Source of the DNA: Arthrobacter sp. MN05-02
Lineage (GTDB): Bacteria; Actinomycetota; Actinomycetes; Actinomycetales; Micrococcaceae
Length of the DNA: 64,000 bases
Direction: 5' to 3'
Assembly (NCBI GenBank): GCA_004001285.1
Contig: AP018697.1
Coordinates: 3,348,001-3,412,000 of the forward strand
Part shown: positions 26,468 through 35,243 of the stretch, piece after piece
How the letters are laid out: each line of letters opens with the position of its first letter
How positions within the stretch are numbered: the first letter of the stretch is position 1
Position numbers and translations under genes: made by a program
Notes under the pieces: model-generated
What the model saw: only the letters and a program-made list of their open reading frames with translations
What the model was told of the DNA's origin: nothing
Databases searched by the model: none

Positions 26468-26479
26468 TAAGCATGCTTA
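26468..26479. promoter_or_regulatory. Palindrome TAAGCATGCTTA upstream of csbD
   Basis: A perfect 12-base palindrome in an otherwise A/T-richer promoter region, 65 bases before the CsbD start codon. It may be an operator for an unidentified regulator, for example the nearby MarR. Confidence 0.35.
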
Positions 26480-26543
26480 CAATGAGGTATCGGCTCTAGG
26501 GCCGATCGTTTGAGTACGGGAGTCGATCGTAAGGAGAAGCATC

Positions 26544-26720
26544 ATGGGACTGGACGACAAGATCAGCAACGCCGCGCAGAAGCTGGGCGGGCAGGGCAAG
26601 GAAGCTGCCGGCAACGCCACCGGCGACGAGAGCCTGAAAGCTGAAGGCCAGGGCGATCAGGCCAAGGGCGACCTCAAACAGGCCGGCGAGAAGATCAAGG
26701 ACGTCTTCAAGCAGGACTGA
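26544..26720 (+). CDS. CsbD family stress protein, 58 residues
   Basis: A small hydrophilic protein starting MGLDDKISNAAQKLGGQGKE and ending KIKDVFKQD. It has the alternating Lys, Gly and Ala pattern and the KEAAGNATGDESL motif of the CsbD family. AAGGAG lies eight bases before the ATG. CsbD proteins are under general stress control in Bacillus and are abundant in stationary phase in actinobacteria; their molecular role is unknown. A ten-base-pair hairpin follows. Confidence 0.93.
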   Translation: MGLDDKISNAAQKLGGQGKEAAGNATGDESLKAEGQGDQAKGDLKQAGEKIKDVFKQD

Positions 26721-26768
26721 TGCTTCCTGCCGCAGCTGATCCAGCCACTGCCTGACGAAGGACCTGAG

Positions 26769-26795
26769 GGAGTGCACCTGAACCGGGTGCACTCC
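26769..26795 (+). terminator. Hairpin after csbD
   Basis: GGAGTGCACC and GGTGCACTCC form a 10-base perfect stem with a seven-base loop, about 50 bases after the csbD stop. Only a short pyrimidine run follows. Confidence 0.55.
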
Positions 26796-26955
26796 TTCCC
26801 TGCCCAGCGGGCGGTGGACGTGGACACAGGTGGAGCTCCAGGGGTGAAACGCAAGCTAGTGCTCCAATGCGAGGTGGGGGCTCATGTGCTGGTAGTCCAG
26901 TGGTGATGCTCATACCTTAGGGAGCAGGGCGCCGTCCGCGCCCGGCAGGCGGTGC

Positions 26956-27549
26956 GTGATGCTGGTGATCAAAGTGCATGTGGAAGAAGTCGACGGCGGG
27001 TTCGAGGTGACTTGCCCTGATGCCCCTGCCGTCCGCCACACCATCGGCTCTCTCTGGGATGCATGCACCGTCCGCCATGCGCTGGCTCAGCAGGCCGGAG
27101 TCCCGGACGATCTGGTGTGGCTGCAGATTCGCGCTCACAGCGGCGCTGTCACTGTCGTCTCCGATGTCCACCCTCTGCACTGGGTCGCCTTCCACTCGGT
27201 CGTCCACCCCGCTCATCGGGCTTCGCGCCCCTCCGCTCTCGTCTTCGAGCATGCCCTGACTGCTCTACGCCACGAGGCCGACCATGCACTGAAGCAGAAC
27301 CGCCTGCATGCGCAGGTGACGTTCATCCTGTCCTTCATCGACGGGACGAAGATGGCGCTGCCACGCGACGGAGGCTACCTCCTGCGCGACGTAGTAGAGG
27401 AAATCCGCGAGACCGCAGACCTCAGCGCCTGGGTCAGGACCCGCTTGACCGGACTGCCCACCTCCGAAGCCCACTGGGCTACACCGATCATCGGTCTTCA
27501 GGTAGGCATCTTCGGGCCGGAAGCTCCGACTACGCCGCGATACCGGTAA
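26956..27549 (+). CDS. Hypothetical protein
   Basis: A 197-residue soluble protein without recognised family. The first 60 residues have alternating strands (VIKVHVEEVDGGFEVTCPD) and could form a small ubiquitin-like or FHA-associated fold. The C-terminal part contains FILSFIDGTKMALPRDGGYL and a helix RDVVEEIRETADLSAWV. There is no signal peptide or membrane helix. Codon use resembles neighbouring genes. The start is GTG at 26956 or ATG at 26959. Confidence 0.6.
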   Translation: MMLVIKVHVEEVDGGFEVTCPDAPAVRHTIGSLWDACTVRHALAQQAGVPDDLVWLQIRAHSGAVTVVSDVHPLHWVAFHSVVHPAHRASRPSALVFEHALTALRHEADHALKQNRLHAQVTFILSFIDGTKMALPRDGGYLLRDVVEEIRETADLSAWVRTRLTGLPTSEAHWATPIIGLQVGIFGPEAPTTPRYR

Positions 27550-27875
27550 GCACAACTGCCGATCAGGACCCCAACGCTTCCGCCGTCGAGGACGACGGAA
27601 CCGGCACCTGCCGGCCAGTCGACAAAGCTCTCCACGCACGTCAGCTCTGTTCTGGAGGACCGGGTTTCCGAGGTGCAGCCCTTCGAATCACCGTCCCCAC
27701 CTGGCTGGACGTGCGCTTGTTGCAGATTCAGGGCCGAGTGTCGATCAGTCGTCTGTGCGGCAGGTAGGCACAGGGGGATGCGCTTCGGAGCCTACAGTTA
27801 TTCGGTAGCAGCGGCCCTGGTGGTGCTGAGCAGGAGTACACGCACAAGGACTTGGTGGAGGATTGAACGTGTTGG
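27550..27875. other. 326-base intergenic region
   Basis: No credible reading frame is seen. GGAGG at 27857-27861, about 14 bases before the next start, is the only recognisable signal. Confidence 0.45.
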
Positions 27876-28769
27876 ATGAGTATGTGCAGCAGTGGAAGCG
27901 CGATTCAGACAGTGCGAGCAGCGGGCCTGTCCGTCGAGGACATCTTCGCAGCGTTCTTCAGTGCCTCGGGTGATGCCGATGAGCTCGAGGTCCAGGGGTA
28001 CCTGACCGGTCTGGTCATGCTCCCGACGCTCGAGCGGGACCTGATCGCCCAGGCCATCAACGAACTACTCGACAGCACCGGCTCCACGGTCGATGGCGCA
28101 CACTACAGTGACCAGGACACAGCATCCTTCTCCGGGTACAGCGACTACCTCCGCGCCCTGTCCCTCTCCCCCGACGAATACGACTTCACAGCCCCGCCGG
28201 TCGGGGACCACAGCACCAGCACCGGCTCCTCCCTCGATGCCGCGAACGCTGCGCATGCTGCACGCCCCACGGACACAGGCAGGAATCAGGACGATGATGA
28301 CGAGGATGAGACGGAGTTCCGCCGCCTCCACGCGTTGCATGAGTCGGGACTGCTCGAAACCGGAGCGGAGGAGCGCTTCGATCGAATCACTCGGCAGGCC
28401 CGGGACCATTTCGGTGTGAGCTCAGCCTCGATAGCACTGATCACCGAAGACGCCCAGGTCATCAAATCCGTCATCGGACCCATCGGTGAAGACCTGCCAC
28501 GGGGCGTCGCCTTATGCGCGAGAACCATCGAACACGACCGCACCCTGGTCGTTCCTGATGCCTCCATCGACCCGCAGTGGCGAGACCATCCCCTCGTCAC
28601 CGGTGGCCCAAGGATCCGCTTCTACGCCGGCCACCCCATCAGCACAGCCGACGGCTGGCGCATCGGCACCCTCTGCCTCATCGATGACCAGCCACGGACT
28701 TTCGCCGAGGAAGATGTGCAGGTCCTCCGGCGGCTCGCCGCCCAGGTACAAATCCAGATTTGGGCCTGA
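27876..28769 (+). CDS. GAF-domain sensor with novel N-terminal domain
   Basis: A 297-residue protein in three parts. An N-terminal helical segment (about 18-66) has the pattern EVQGYLTGLVMLPTLERDLI. A low-complexity acidic linker follows (about 80-145). The C-terminal GAF domain (about 150-297) has EERFDRITRQARDHFGV, CARTIEHDRTLVVPDA and IRFYAGHPIST. The N-terminal segment recurs at 51981-52781 and 55389-55796. The GAF domain is of the type found in diguanylate-cyclase and phytochrome-like sensors; no output domain is attached. Start choice among two nearby Met codons is uncertain. Confidence 0.82.
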   Translation: MSMCSSGSAIQTVRAAGLSVEDIFAAFFSASGDADELEVQGYLTGLVMLPTLERDLIAQAINELLDSTGSTVDGAHYSDQDTASFSGYSDYLRALSLSPDEYDFTAPPVGDHSTSTGSSLDAANAAHAARPTDTGRNQDDDDEDETEFRRLHALHESGLLETGAEERFDRITRQARDHFGVSSASIALITEDAQVIKSVIGPIGEDLPRGVALCARTIEHDRTLVVPDASIDPQWRDHPLVTGGPRIRFYAGHPISTADGWRIGTLCLIDDQPRTFAEEDVQVLRRLAAQVQIQIWA

Positions 28770-28905
28770 ACCAGCGCGACCGGATCTCGGTCCTGCGGCA
28801 GGGTTATAAGTGGGCTTAGTTTGTTTTCGGGTGTCTTCCCGATAGTCTCGGAGGGACACCGGGGTCCAGACAAAGGCCATGGTTCTGACAAAAACAGGAA
28901 CGACT

Positions 28906-29553
28906 ATGACAGAACTCTTGAACCCAGTCCATACCGAATCGTCGACCACCACCGCGCCCGCTGCGCCGGACAACGTCCTCCCGCTGACGGGATCGTCGAC
29001 CGGCCGCCAGGCAGCCGAGGTGCGCGCCACCCGTCATCAGCGCGACAGCGCCCCACACGATGACGACCTGTCGATCGAGAACCTTCCAGTCCTGTCGACC
29101 AGGCAATTGCGCGTCCTGGTGAACCAGGCCTACAAGCTGATGGACACCGACTATCCGCCTTCCGGTGCTCTCGAACGGTACGAACTGATCGTCGAAGAAC
29201 TCGAGCACCGCGCGCAGCAGGCCGCCGAACGTGGCAACGGTTCGGTGTATCCGGGGTACCAGCTCAAGGAAACCTTCCGCGACAACCCTCTGTATTGCCG
29301 GTTCGAATTATTCATCGACGGCACCCTGGCCGCATATGTGAAGTACTCGATGGTCGGGGCGCAGATCGTCCTTCTCGACGGCGTGGAACAACCCGTCTTC
29401 AGGGATCAGGGCATCGATGCGACCCTGATGCGCCACGTCGTACTCAACGCCCACAAGCGGCGCCTGAACCTTGTCCCGCAGTGCCCGATGGCGTTCTCGT
29501 TCCTCGCCGACCACCCCCAGTACCAGGTCCTCACCGCCCACCCGGGCCGCTGA
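28906..29553 (+). CDS. Two-domain protein with C-terminal GNAT-like domain, paralogue of 25652-26284
   Basis: A 215-residue protein with a disordered first 65 residues. A helical segment (YKLMDTDYPPSGALERYELI) is followed by a GNAT-like domain (FRDNPLYCRFELFIDGTLAA, then AHKRRLNLVPQCPMAFSFL). It matches the protein at 25652 over both domains, with a short insertion between them. AGGAACG before the ATG at 28906 supports this start. It lies directly upstream of the heat-shock promoter. Confidence 0.78.
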   Translation: MTELLNPVHTESSTTTAPAAPDNVLPLTGSSTGRQAAEVRATRHQRDSAPHDDDLSIENLPVLSTRQLRVLVNQAYKLMDTDYPPSGALERYELIVEELEHRAQQAAERGNGSVYPGYQLKETFRDNPLYCRFELFIDGTLAAYVKYSMVGAQIVLLDGVEQPVFRDQGIDATLMRHVVLNAHKRRLNLVPQCPMAFSFLADHPQYQVLTAHPGR

Positions 29554-29759
29554 GCGCCAAGGGTCAGCAGCTCCGCGTACCAGCAGTGACAAGCCGGCCG
29601 ATGGCACTCCGTCAGAGGGCTTGTGCCTTCCGCCGTGTCCGGTCAGCAGCAGTCACTCTTCTCGACAATGCTGGCAGCCGCCGCGTGATGGCGGGTCATC
29701 ACTGCGCAGACGGGCTCATGGAACGTGGGAGACAGTGCCCATCCGGTTGAGTGACAACT

Positions 29760-29786
29760 CTGGCACTCTCTCGGGTCGAGTGCTAA
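29760..29786 (+). promoter_or_regulatory. CIRCE element (HrcA operator) of hsp20
   Basis: CTGGCACTC, a nine-base spacer and GAGTGCTAA match the CIRCE consensus TTAGCACTC-N9-GAGTGCTAA, with a perfect right arm and two left-arm mismatches. CIRCE is the binding site of the heat-shock repressor HrcA. It lies about 85 bases before the hsp20 start. Confidence 0.85.
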
Positions 29787-29797
29787 CATTTTTCCTA

Positions 29798-29818
29798 GTT
29801 GAGCGAAGGATGCTCAAC
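29798..29818 (+). promoter_or_regulatory. HAIR-like element (HspR operator) of hsp20
   Basis: GTTGAGC, a seven-base spacer and GCTCAAC form a perfect inverted repeat matching the HAIR layout CTTGAGT-N7-ACTCAAG in sequence and spacing. HspR represses dnaK, clpB and hsp20-type genes in actinobacteria. It follows the CIRCE box by 11 bases. Confidence 0.72.
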
Positions 29819-29869
29819 CTTGAAGAACCGACCACCTGCCGGTGGCACCTGTAAGGGGAGTTGATTCCA

Positions 29870-30346
29870 GTGGCCATGAAGTTCGATCCATTCCGCGAGC
29901 TGGACCGCGTTGCCGGCGCCCTGCTGGAGAACCGTCCCGGACTGCGCCTGATGCCGATGGACCTCTACCGCGAGAAGGACCACTACATCCTCTCCGCGGA
30001 CCTTCCGGGCATCGACCCCGGATCGGTCGACATCGACGTCGACGGCCAGCTCCTGACCATCCGCGCGGAGCGCACGCTGCGCGGCGCCGAGGGCGTGAAG
30101 TGGCTGACCCGCGAGCGCGAGAGCGGCTCGTTCCTGCGCCAGCTCAACCTCGGTCAGGGTGTGGACACCGAGGGCATCTCCGCCCGGTACGAGAACGGCG
30201 TGCTCAACGTGATGATCCCGGTCAGCGCACGCGCGAAGCCGCGCAAGATCGAGATCGTCAGCGGCGAGTCCTCCACACCGGTCGAGTCCACGGCGGTCGA
30301 GTCCACGGCATCCGACCAGAAGCACCAGGGAGCCGTCGAGGCGTAG
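29870..30346 (+). CDS. hsp20: Small heat-shock protein, Hsp20/alpha-crystallin family
   Basis: A 158-residue ATP-independent holdase. The alpha-crystallin domain covers about residues 35-135, with YILSADLPGIDPGSVDIDVD and the closing strand motif ENGVLNVMIPV. The C-terminal tail is short, Glu/Ser-rich and lacks a clear I-x-I motif. AAGGGGAG nine bases upstream favours the GTG at 29870 over the ATG two codons later. CIRCE and HAIR-like boxes upstream indicate control by both HrcA and HspR. A long hairpin ends the transcript. Confidence 0.93.
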   Translation: MAMKFDPFRELDRVAGALLENRPGLRLMPMDLYREKDHYILSADLPGIDPGSVDIDVDGQLLTIRAERTLRGAEGVKWLTRERESGSFLRQLNLGQGVDTEGISARYENGVLNVMIPVSARAKPRKIEIVSGESSTPVESTAVESTASDQKHQGAVEA

Positions 30347-30363
30347 CCTCGCGTCTCTTACCC

Positions 30364-30406
30364 AACCGCCGGTACCCCCGCGCATGTGCCGGGGGTACCG
30401 GCGGTT
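30364..30406 (+). terminator. Terminator hairpin after hsp20
   Basis: A 17-base perfect stem (30364-30380 with 30390-30406) around a nine-base loop lies 18 bases past the hsp20 stop. There is no T tract, as is common in high-GC actinobacteria. Confidence 0.7.
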
Positions 30407-30667
30407 CAGCACCACAACTCCTCGCGGATGCTCGCGGGGCGGTCGACCGGTGGTCCTGATGAGGGAGTGCGCGATCCCCGTATACCGCGATGATGGAACT
30501 GGGCGCAGAGGCACCTCGAATGGACGCTTACTCGGCTGTCACCGACACCGTCCCGAGTACCTGAAGCCTTTCAAGGTATCCACATCGAATCGGGGTCGCG
30601 AGACCGCGGCATTAGACGGCTGAGGCCCGCAGTGTTGTGCGCTACAGGCTCACCGTTCGCCGCGCCG

Positions 30668-31639
30668 TCATGCCCGCGGCAAGGGCTCCACGGGGTTGGG
30701 CTGGTCGAGCAGGGCGGCCGTTGCTGCGTCCGTGCTCCGCAGCTCGTCCAGGCGCACGCACACCACGCCGGCCACGATCAGGAGCCCGCCGAGCAGCTGG
30801 AGGGGTCCGGGCAGCTCACCGAGGATCAGCCACGCGGCGAGCACCGCGAACATCACCTCGGTCAGCGCCACGAAGCTCGCCACCTTGGACCCGAGGCGTT
30901 GCGCGGCGAGGATCCCGGTCACGTAGGCGGCCACCGTCGCCACGAGGACGAGCACGGCGACCGGCACGATCCAGCTGTAGGTCGCTCCGGCCAGTGAGAC
31001 GTCCGCGAACACGAACCGGAACGGCATGATGTTCGTCAGGCCGAGGACCGCGATGGTTCCCGCCGCGACCACCATCCCGCCGCCGGCCATCACGAGCGGC
31101 GGGAGTGATTCGTCCACCCTCGCGGACATGAGGAAGAACACCACGAGGCACACGGCCGCGGCGAGACCGAAGAGCACGCCCACGGGATCCAGCCGGGCGT
31201 CACCCGTGAGGTCCAGGACGAGCAGCAGCCCGAGGACGGCCGTGACGGAACCGGCGATCGTGAGCACCTGCGGCGCCTTCCGCGAGCGCAGCCACAGGAA
31301 GCCGACGATCAGCACGGGTGCCAGGTACTCGAGCAGCAGCGACACCCCGACGGACATGCGCTGCACGGCATTGAAGTAGAACAGTTGGCACAGGGCGATC
31401 GCCGTGGTCCCGTAGATGACGATCGTCAGCGCGTTGCCGCGCAGCGTCGTCCAGCGGCCACGCATGGCGATCAGCACCGGGACGAGGAGCACGACGGCGG
31501 CGCCCCCGATACGGAGACCGACGGCGGCGCCGGGGCTCCAGCCGATCTCGAGGAGAGACTTGGCGAACGGTCCCGAGACGCCGAACGTCGCGGCGGAGAC
31601 GATCGCCAGCCAGAGGCCGGCGGCGGGGCGCAGGGGCAC
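30668..31639 (-). CDS. EamA (DMT superfamily) transporter
   Basis: A 323-residue membrane protein with about ten helices in two EamA repeats. The repeats open with LWLAIVSAATFGVSGPFAKS and VLFGLAAAVCLVVFFLMSAR. The end of each repeat shows the family pattern, for example LTEVMFAVLAAWLILGELPG. Such proteins export amino acids or other metabolites. It is divergent from a CGNR zinc-finger regulator, a frequent pairing, so that protein probably controls it. Confidence 0.9.
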   Translation of the reverse strand: MPLRPAAGLWLAIVSAATFGVSGPFAKSLLEIGWSPGAAVGLRIGGAAVVLLVPVLIAMRGRWTTLRGNALTIVIYGTTAIALCQLFYFNAVQRMSVGVSLLLEYLAPVLIVGFLWLRSRKAPQVLTIAGSVTAVLGLLLVLDLTGDARLDPVGVLFGLAAAVCLVVFFLMSARVDESLPPLVMAGGGMVVAAGTIAVLGLTNIMPFRFVFADVSLAGATYSWIVPVAVLVLVATVAAYVTGILAAQRLGSKVASFVALTEVMFAVLAAWLILGELPGPLQLLGGLLIVAGVVCVRLDELRSTDAATAALLDQPNPVEPLPRA

Positions 31640-31666
31640 GTCTGCTCCTTTTCGGGTCGAGAAGTG

Positions 31667-31701
31667 GTGTCATGAGTGACGAGTAGTTATGGTCGTGACA
31701 C
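31667..31701. promoter_or_regulatory. Possible operator between EamA and CGNR genes
   Basis: GTGTCA (31667-31672) and TGACAC (31696-31701) are inverted repeats, and an inner GTCA-TGAG-TGAC dyad overlaps the left arm. They lie in the short divergent promoter region. Assignment to the CGNR protein rests on position only. Confidence 0.3.
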
Positions 31702-31728
31702 TAGGGGTTCACGATGTCAGGAGTCAAC

Positions 31729-32274
31729 ATGTCTTTCACCTATGACACGGAGGTGGCGCTCGCGTCCGCGGCCGCGCTCATCAACAGTGCGAAGGACGAC
31801 ATCGACCCGCTGGACACCCTCGAGGGCTTGGACCGCTTCCTCGAGGAGCAGCGCTTCTCCGGCTCGCGGACGCACACCGAGGCGGAACTCCAGGCCGTGC
31901 GGGCACTGCGCGCCGAGCTGGAGATCCTCTGGTTCGCGGACGAGGACGACGCCGTCGCACTCGTCAATGCCATCCTGCGGCGCGCCAATGCGCTCCCCCA
32001 GCTCGTCCGTCACGACGAGTGGGACTGGCACCTCCATGCCACCGCACCCGAGGCACCGCTCGAGGAGCGGATGGCGACCGAGGCGGCCATGGCGTTGGCC
32101 GATGTCATCCGCGGTCACGAACTCGACCGCCTGCACTCCTGCGCGGCCGAGGACTGCGACGGAGTGGTGCTGGATCTCAGCCGCAACCGCTCGAAGCGCT
32201 TCTGCGACACGGGCAACTGCGCGAACCGCACACACGTCAAGGCCTATCGCGCCAGGAAGGCCCGGAGCGCCTGA
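31729..32274 (+). CDS. CGNR zinc-finger transcriptional regulator (ABATE domain)
   Basis: A 181-residue regulator. The N-terminal ABATE-type stress domain begins MSFTYDTEVALASAAALINS. The C-terminal CGNR finger reads CAAEDCDGVVLDLSRNRSKR followed by FCDTGNCANRTHVKAYR, giving four cysteines, with CANR replacing CGNR. AGGAG five bases before the ATG at 31729 supports this start; an ATG at 31714 with AGGGG upstream is an alternative. It probably regulates the divergent EamA exporter gene. Confidence 0.88.
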   Translation: MSFTYDTEVALASAAALINSAKDDIDPLDTLEGLDRFLEEQRFSGSRTHTEAELQAVRALRAELEILWFADEDDAVALVNAILRRANALPQLVRHDEWDWHLHATAPEAPLEERMATEAAMALADVIRGHELDRLHSCAAEDCDGVVLDLSRNRSKRFCDTGNCANRTHVKAYRARKARSA

Positions 32275-32316
32275 ACGCTTCCGAAGGTCTCACTTCGGTA
32301 ACGTTCCCCCACGCCC

Positions 32317-32363
32317 TTGATGCAACCGGCCTCACGCGGATATGTTGTCTTCGCCTACATATC
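32317..32363 (+). promoter_or_regulatory. Promoter and operator of the ChvE-type sugar operon
   Basis: TTGATG (32317-32322) and TATGTT (32341-32346) are spaced by 18 bases. The inverted repeat GATATGT-N11-ACATATC (32339-32363) covers the -10 box and likely start site, as expected for a repressor site. No regulator gene is adjacent, so the cognate protein is unknown. Confidence 0.5.
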
Positions 32364-32500
32364 GTCGATGGTGACATCGGCCGGGCGCTACAGCGTTGTA
32401 TCAGCTCGATCCAGCCACAAGGCACACCAGAGGCACGCACTTCCGGCCCCTGCCCCGGGCGTGCCTCCACTCGGACGGATCCTTTTCAAAGGCTCAACCC

Positions 32501-33625
32501 ATGACCACGATCAAGAATGTCTCGGCCTTCCTGCTGGCAGTCGGTGTCGCAGCGGGCTTGTCGGCCTGTGCGCCGGCGGGATCGACCGCCCCGGCAGCCG
32601 AGGGCGACGCCGCCACCACCAGCTGCAACGTCGGTATCTCCATGCCCACCCGCAGCCTCGAGCGCTGGATCAACGACGGTGAAGGACTCAAGGAGAAGCT
32701 CGAAGCCGCCGACTGCACCGTCGACCTGCAGTACGCGGACAACAAGACGGACCAGCAGATCAGCCAGATCCAGAACCAGGTGGCCGGCGGGGCGAAGATC
32801 CTCGTCGTCGCGGCCATCGACGGTCAGACCCTCGGGCCCGCCCTCGAGGACGCCGCGTCCCAGGACGTCAAGGTCATCGCCTACGACCGCCTGATCAACG
32901 GCACCGAGGCCGTGGACTACTACGCCACCTTCGACAACTACAAGGTGGGCCAGCTCCAGGGCCAGTTCATCGAGGAGCAGCTCGGACTCGCCGACGGCAA
33001 GGGTCCCTTCAACCTCGAACCCTTCGCGGGCAGCCCCGACGACAACAACGCCGCGTTCTTCTTCGCCGGAGCATGGGACGTCCTCCTGCCCTACGTCGAG
33101 TCCGGCCAGCTGGTCGTCCCGTCCGGGAAGTCGCCGGCGGACAACGACGGCTGGAAGGCCATCGGTATCCTCGGCTGGGGCTCCGACGACGCCCAGGCCG
33201 AGATGGATAACCGCCTGCAGTCGTTCTACACCGGCGGTGACAAGGTCGACGTCGTCCTCTCGCCCAACGACAGCCTCGCGCTCGGCATCGAGGCGTCCCT
33301 CGACGCGGCCGGCTACGAGCCGGGCACGGACTGGCCGCTCATCACGGGGCAGGATGCGGACGTCGCCAACGTCAAGGCGATCCTGGCCGACCAGCAGTCG
33401 ATGACCGTCTGGAAGGACACCCGGGAGCTCGGCGGCCAGGTCGAGTCGATGATCCAGGCAATCGTTGCCGGCGAGGAGGTCGAGGTCAACGACACCGAGA
33501 CCTACGACAACGGCACCAAGGTGGTCCCCTCCTACCTCCTCGATCCCGTGGTGGTGGCGAAGGACGACGTCGAGTCGACGCTCGTGGAGTCCGGCTTCGT
33601 GAAGGCAGCAGACATCGGTCTCTGA
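32501..33625 (+). CDS. chvE: Multiple-sugar-binding lipoprotein, ChvE/XylF family
   Basis: A 374-residue periplasmic-binding-type lipoprotein. The signal peptide ends in the lipobox LSAC. Ligand-binding regions typical of ChvE follow: [58 protein letters not shown] and [15 protein letters not shown]. ChvE-type proteins bind glucose, galactose, xylose and arabinose. It heads an operon with an ATPase and a permease. A hairpin follows its stop, probably favouring high binding-protein levels. Confidence 0.93.
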   Translation: MTTIKNVSAFLLAVGVAAGLSACAPAGSTAPAAEGDAATTSCNVGISMPTRSLERWINDGEGLKEKLEAADCTVDLQYADNKTDQQISQIQNQVAGGAKILVVAAIDGQTLGPALEDAASQDVKVIAYDRLINGTEAVDYYATFDNYKVGQLQGQFIEEQLGLADGKGPFNLEPFAGSPDDNNAAFFFAGAWDVLLPYVESGQLVVPSGKSPADNDGWKAIGILGWGSDDAQAEMDNRLQSFYTGGDKVDVVLSPNDSLALGIEASLDAAGYEPGTDWPLITGQDADVANVKAILADQQSMTVWKDTRELGGQVESMIQAIVAGEEVEVNDTETYDNGTKVVPSYLLDPVVVAKDDVESTLVESGFVKAADIGL

Positions 33626-33639
33626 CCACCGAGTGGCAG

Positions 33640-33668
33640 ACGGGGCGCGGCGACGAACCGCGCCCCGT
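33640..33668 (+). terminator. Intra-operon hairpin between binding-protein and ATPase genes
   Basis: ACGGGGCGCGG and CCGCGCCCCGT form an 11-base perfect stem with a seven-base loop, between the two genes. Such structures partly terminate transcription or protect the upstream message, giving excess binding protein over transporter. Confidence 0.6.
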
Positions 33669-33695
33669 CCTGCCCTAGAGCGAAGCGAGAACAGT

Positions 33696-35243
33696 ATGAG
33701 CAACGTCATCCTCGAGATGGACGGCATCGTCAAGGAGTTCAACGGCATCCGGGCGCTCGACGGTGTCTCGGTGAGCGTGGAACGCGGCGAGGTGCATGCC
33801 ATCTGCGGCGAGAACGGTGCAGGGAAATCCACCCTGATGAAGGTGCTCAGCGGTGTCTACCCGCACGGCAGCTTCGACGGCACGATCACGCTCGACGGGA
33901 AGCCGGTCGCCTACGGCTCGATCAACGACAGCGAGCGCGACGGCGTGGTCATCATCCACCAGGAACTCGCCCTCAGTCCGTACCTGTCCATCGCCGAGAA
34001 CATCTTCCTGGGCAACGAGGTCCAGCGGGGCGGGGTGATCGACTGGAACAGGACGAACCTGCAGGCCACCGAACTGCTCGCCCGGGTGGGCCTGCAGGAG
34101 AACCCCGCCACCAGGGTCCTGGAACTGGGCGTGGGCAAGCAGCAACTCGTCGAGATCGCCAAGGCCCTGTCGAAAGAGGTGAAGATCCTCATCCTCGACG
34201 AGCCCACGGCCGCACTCAACGACGACGACTCGGCCCACCTGCTGGGCCTGATCGAGCAGCTGCGGACGCAGGGCATCACGTCGATCATCATCTCCCACAA
34301 GCTCAAGGAGATCCGTGCGATCGCCGACACCGTCACGGTCATCCGGGACGGGCAGACCATCGAGTCCTTCGCCGTCACGGACAGCGACGACATCGAGACC
34401 CGCATCATCCGCGCCATGGTCGGGCGGCCACTCGACCACCAGTTCCCCCCGCGCGAGCCCTCGATCGGGGAGGAGAAGTTCCGGGTGGAGGACTGGACCG
34501 TCCATCACCCCATCGATGTGGAACGGACCGTGGTGGACCGTGCGTCCTTCTTCGTGCGTGCCGGCGAGATCGTCGGATTCGCGGGACTCATGGGGGCAGG
34601 CCGCACGGAACTGGCGATGAGCATCTTCGGGCGCTCCTACGGGACCGGCATCTCCGGCCGCGTCTACAAGGACGGCGTGGAGATCCAGACGCGGACCGTC
34701 GGGGAGGCGATCCGCAACGGGATCGCCTACGTCACCGAGGACCGCAAGCGCTACGGCCTGAACCTGATCGGCAGCATCACCGTCAACGTCTCGGCAGCGG
34801 CCCTCGGGAAGCTCGCCCGGCTGGGGATCATCGACCGCCACCGGGAGTACGCCGTCGCCGACGAATACCGCCGGCAGATGAACATCAAGACGCCGAGTGT
34901 CACCTCGGTGGTCGGAAACCTGTCGGGCGGGAACCAGCAGAAAGTGGTCCTCAGCAAGTGGATCTACTCGGGCCCCGACGTGCTGATCCTCGATGAACCG
35001 ACGCGGGGCATCGACGTGGGAGCCAAGTACGAGATCTACGGGATCATCAACGAGATGGCGGCCCAGGGCAAAGCGGTGATCGTCATCTCCAGCGAGCTGC
35101 CCGAACTGATCGGGCTCTCGGACCGCATCTACACCATCGCGGAAGGCAAGCTCACCGGCGAGCTGGATCGCGTCCACGCCAGCCAGGAGGAACTCATGCG
35201 CCACATGACCGCCGCCAGGAACCAAGGAGCACAGGCCTCATGA
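33696..35243 (+). CDS. Sugar ABC transporter ATPase, MmsA/GguA type (two ATP-binding domains)
   Basis: A 515-residue CUT2 ATPase with two fused nucleotide-binding domains. The first has Walker [10 protein letters not shown], the signature as [15 protein letters not shown] and Walker [10 protein letters not shown]. The second has a degenerate Walker A (GLMGAGRTE), the signature LSGGNQQKV and LDEPTRGID. This asymmetry is normal for the family. The ATG at 33696 is chosen because the conserved N-terminus follows directly. It overlaps the permease gene by four bases. Confidence 0.95.
   Translation: MSNVILEMDGIVKEFNGIRALDGVSVSVERGEVHAICGENGAGKSTLMKVLSGVYPHGSFDGTITLDGKPVAYGSINDSERDGVVIIHQELALSPYLSIAENIFLGNEVQRGGVIDWNRTNLQATELLARVGLQENPATRVLELGVGKQQLVEIAKALSKEVKILILDEPTAALNDDDSAHLLGLIEQLRTQGITSIIISHKLKEIRAIADTVTVIRDGQTIESFAVTDSDDIETRIIRAMVGRPLDHQFPPREPSIGEEKFRVEDWTVHHPIDVERTVVDRASFFVRAGEIVGFAGLMGAGRTELAMSIFGRSYGTGISGRVYKDGVEIQTRTVGEAIRNGIAYVTEDRKRYGLNLIGSITVNVSAAALGKLARLGIIDRHREYAVADEYRRQMNIKTPSVTSVVGNLSGGNQQKVVLSKWIYSGPDVLILDEPTRGIDVGAKYEIYGIINEMAAQGKAVIVISSELPELIGLSDRIYTIAEGKLTGELDRVHASQEELMRHMTAARNQGAQAS

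Noticed and set aside
27063..27767. Plus-strand frame overlapping the hypothetical gene at 26956-27549
   Set aside because: Highly arginine-rich; the overlapping frame at 26956 has better codon use and a balanced composition.
32282..32298. CCGAAG/CTTCGG hairpin after the CGNR gene
   Set aside because: Only six base pairs and no T tract; too weak to call a terminator.
33675..35225. 516-codon minus-strand frame opposite the sugar ATPase
   Set aside because: Mirrors the codon pattern of the ATPase gene and has no recognisable domain.
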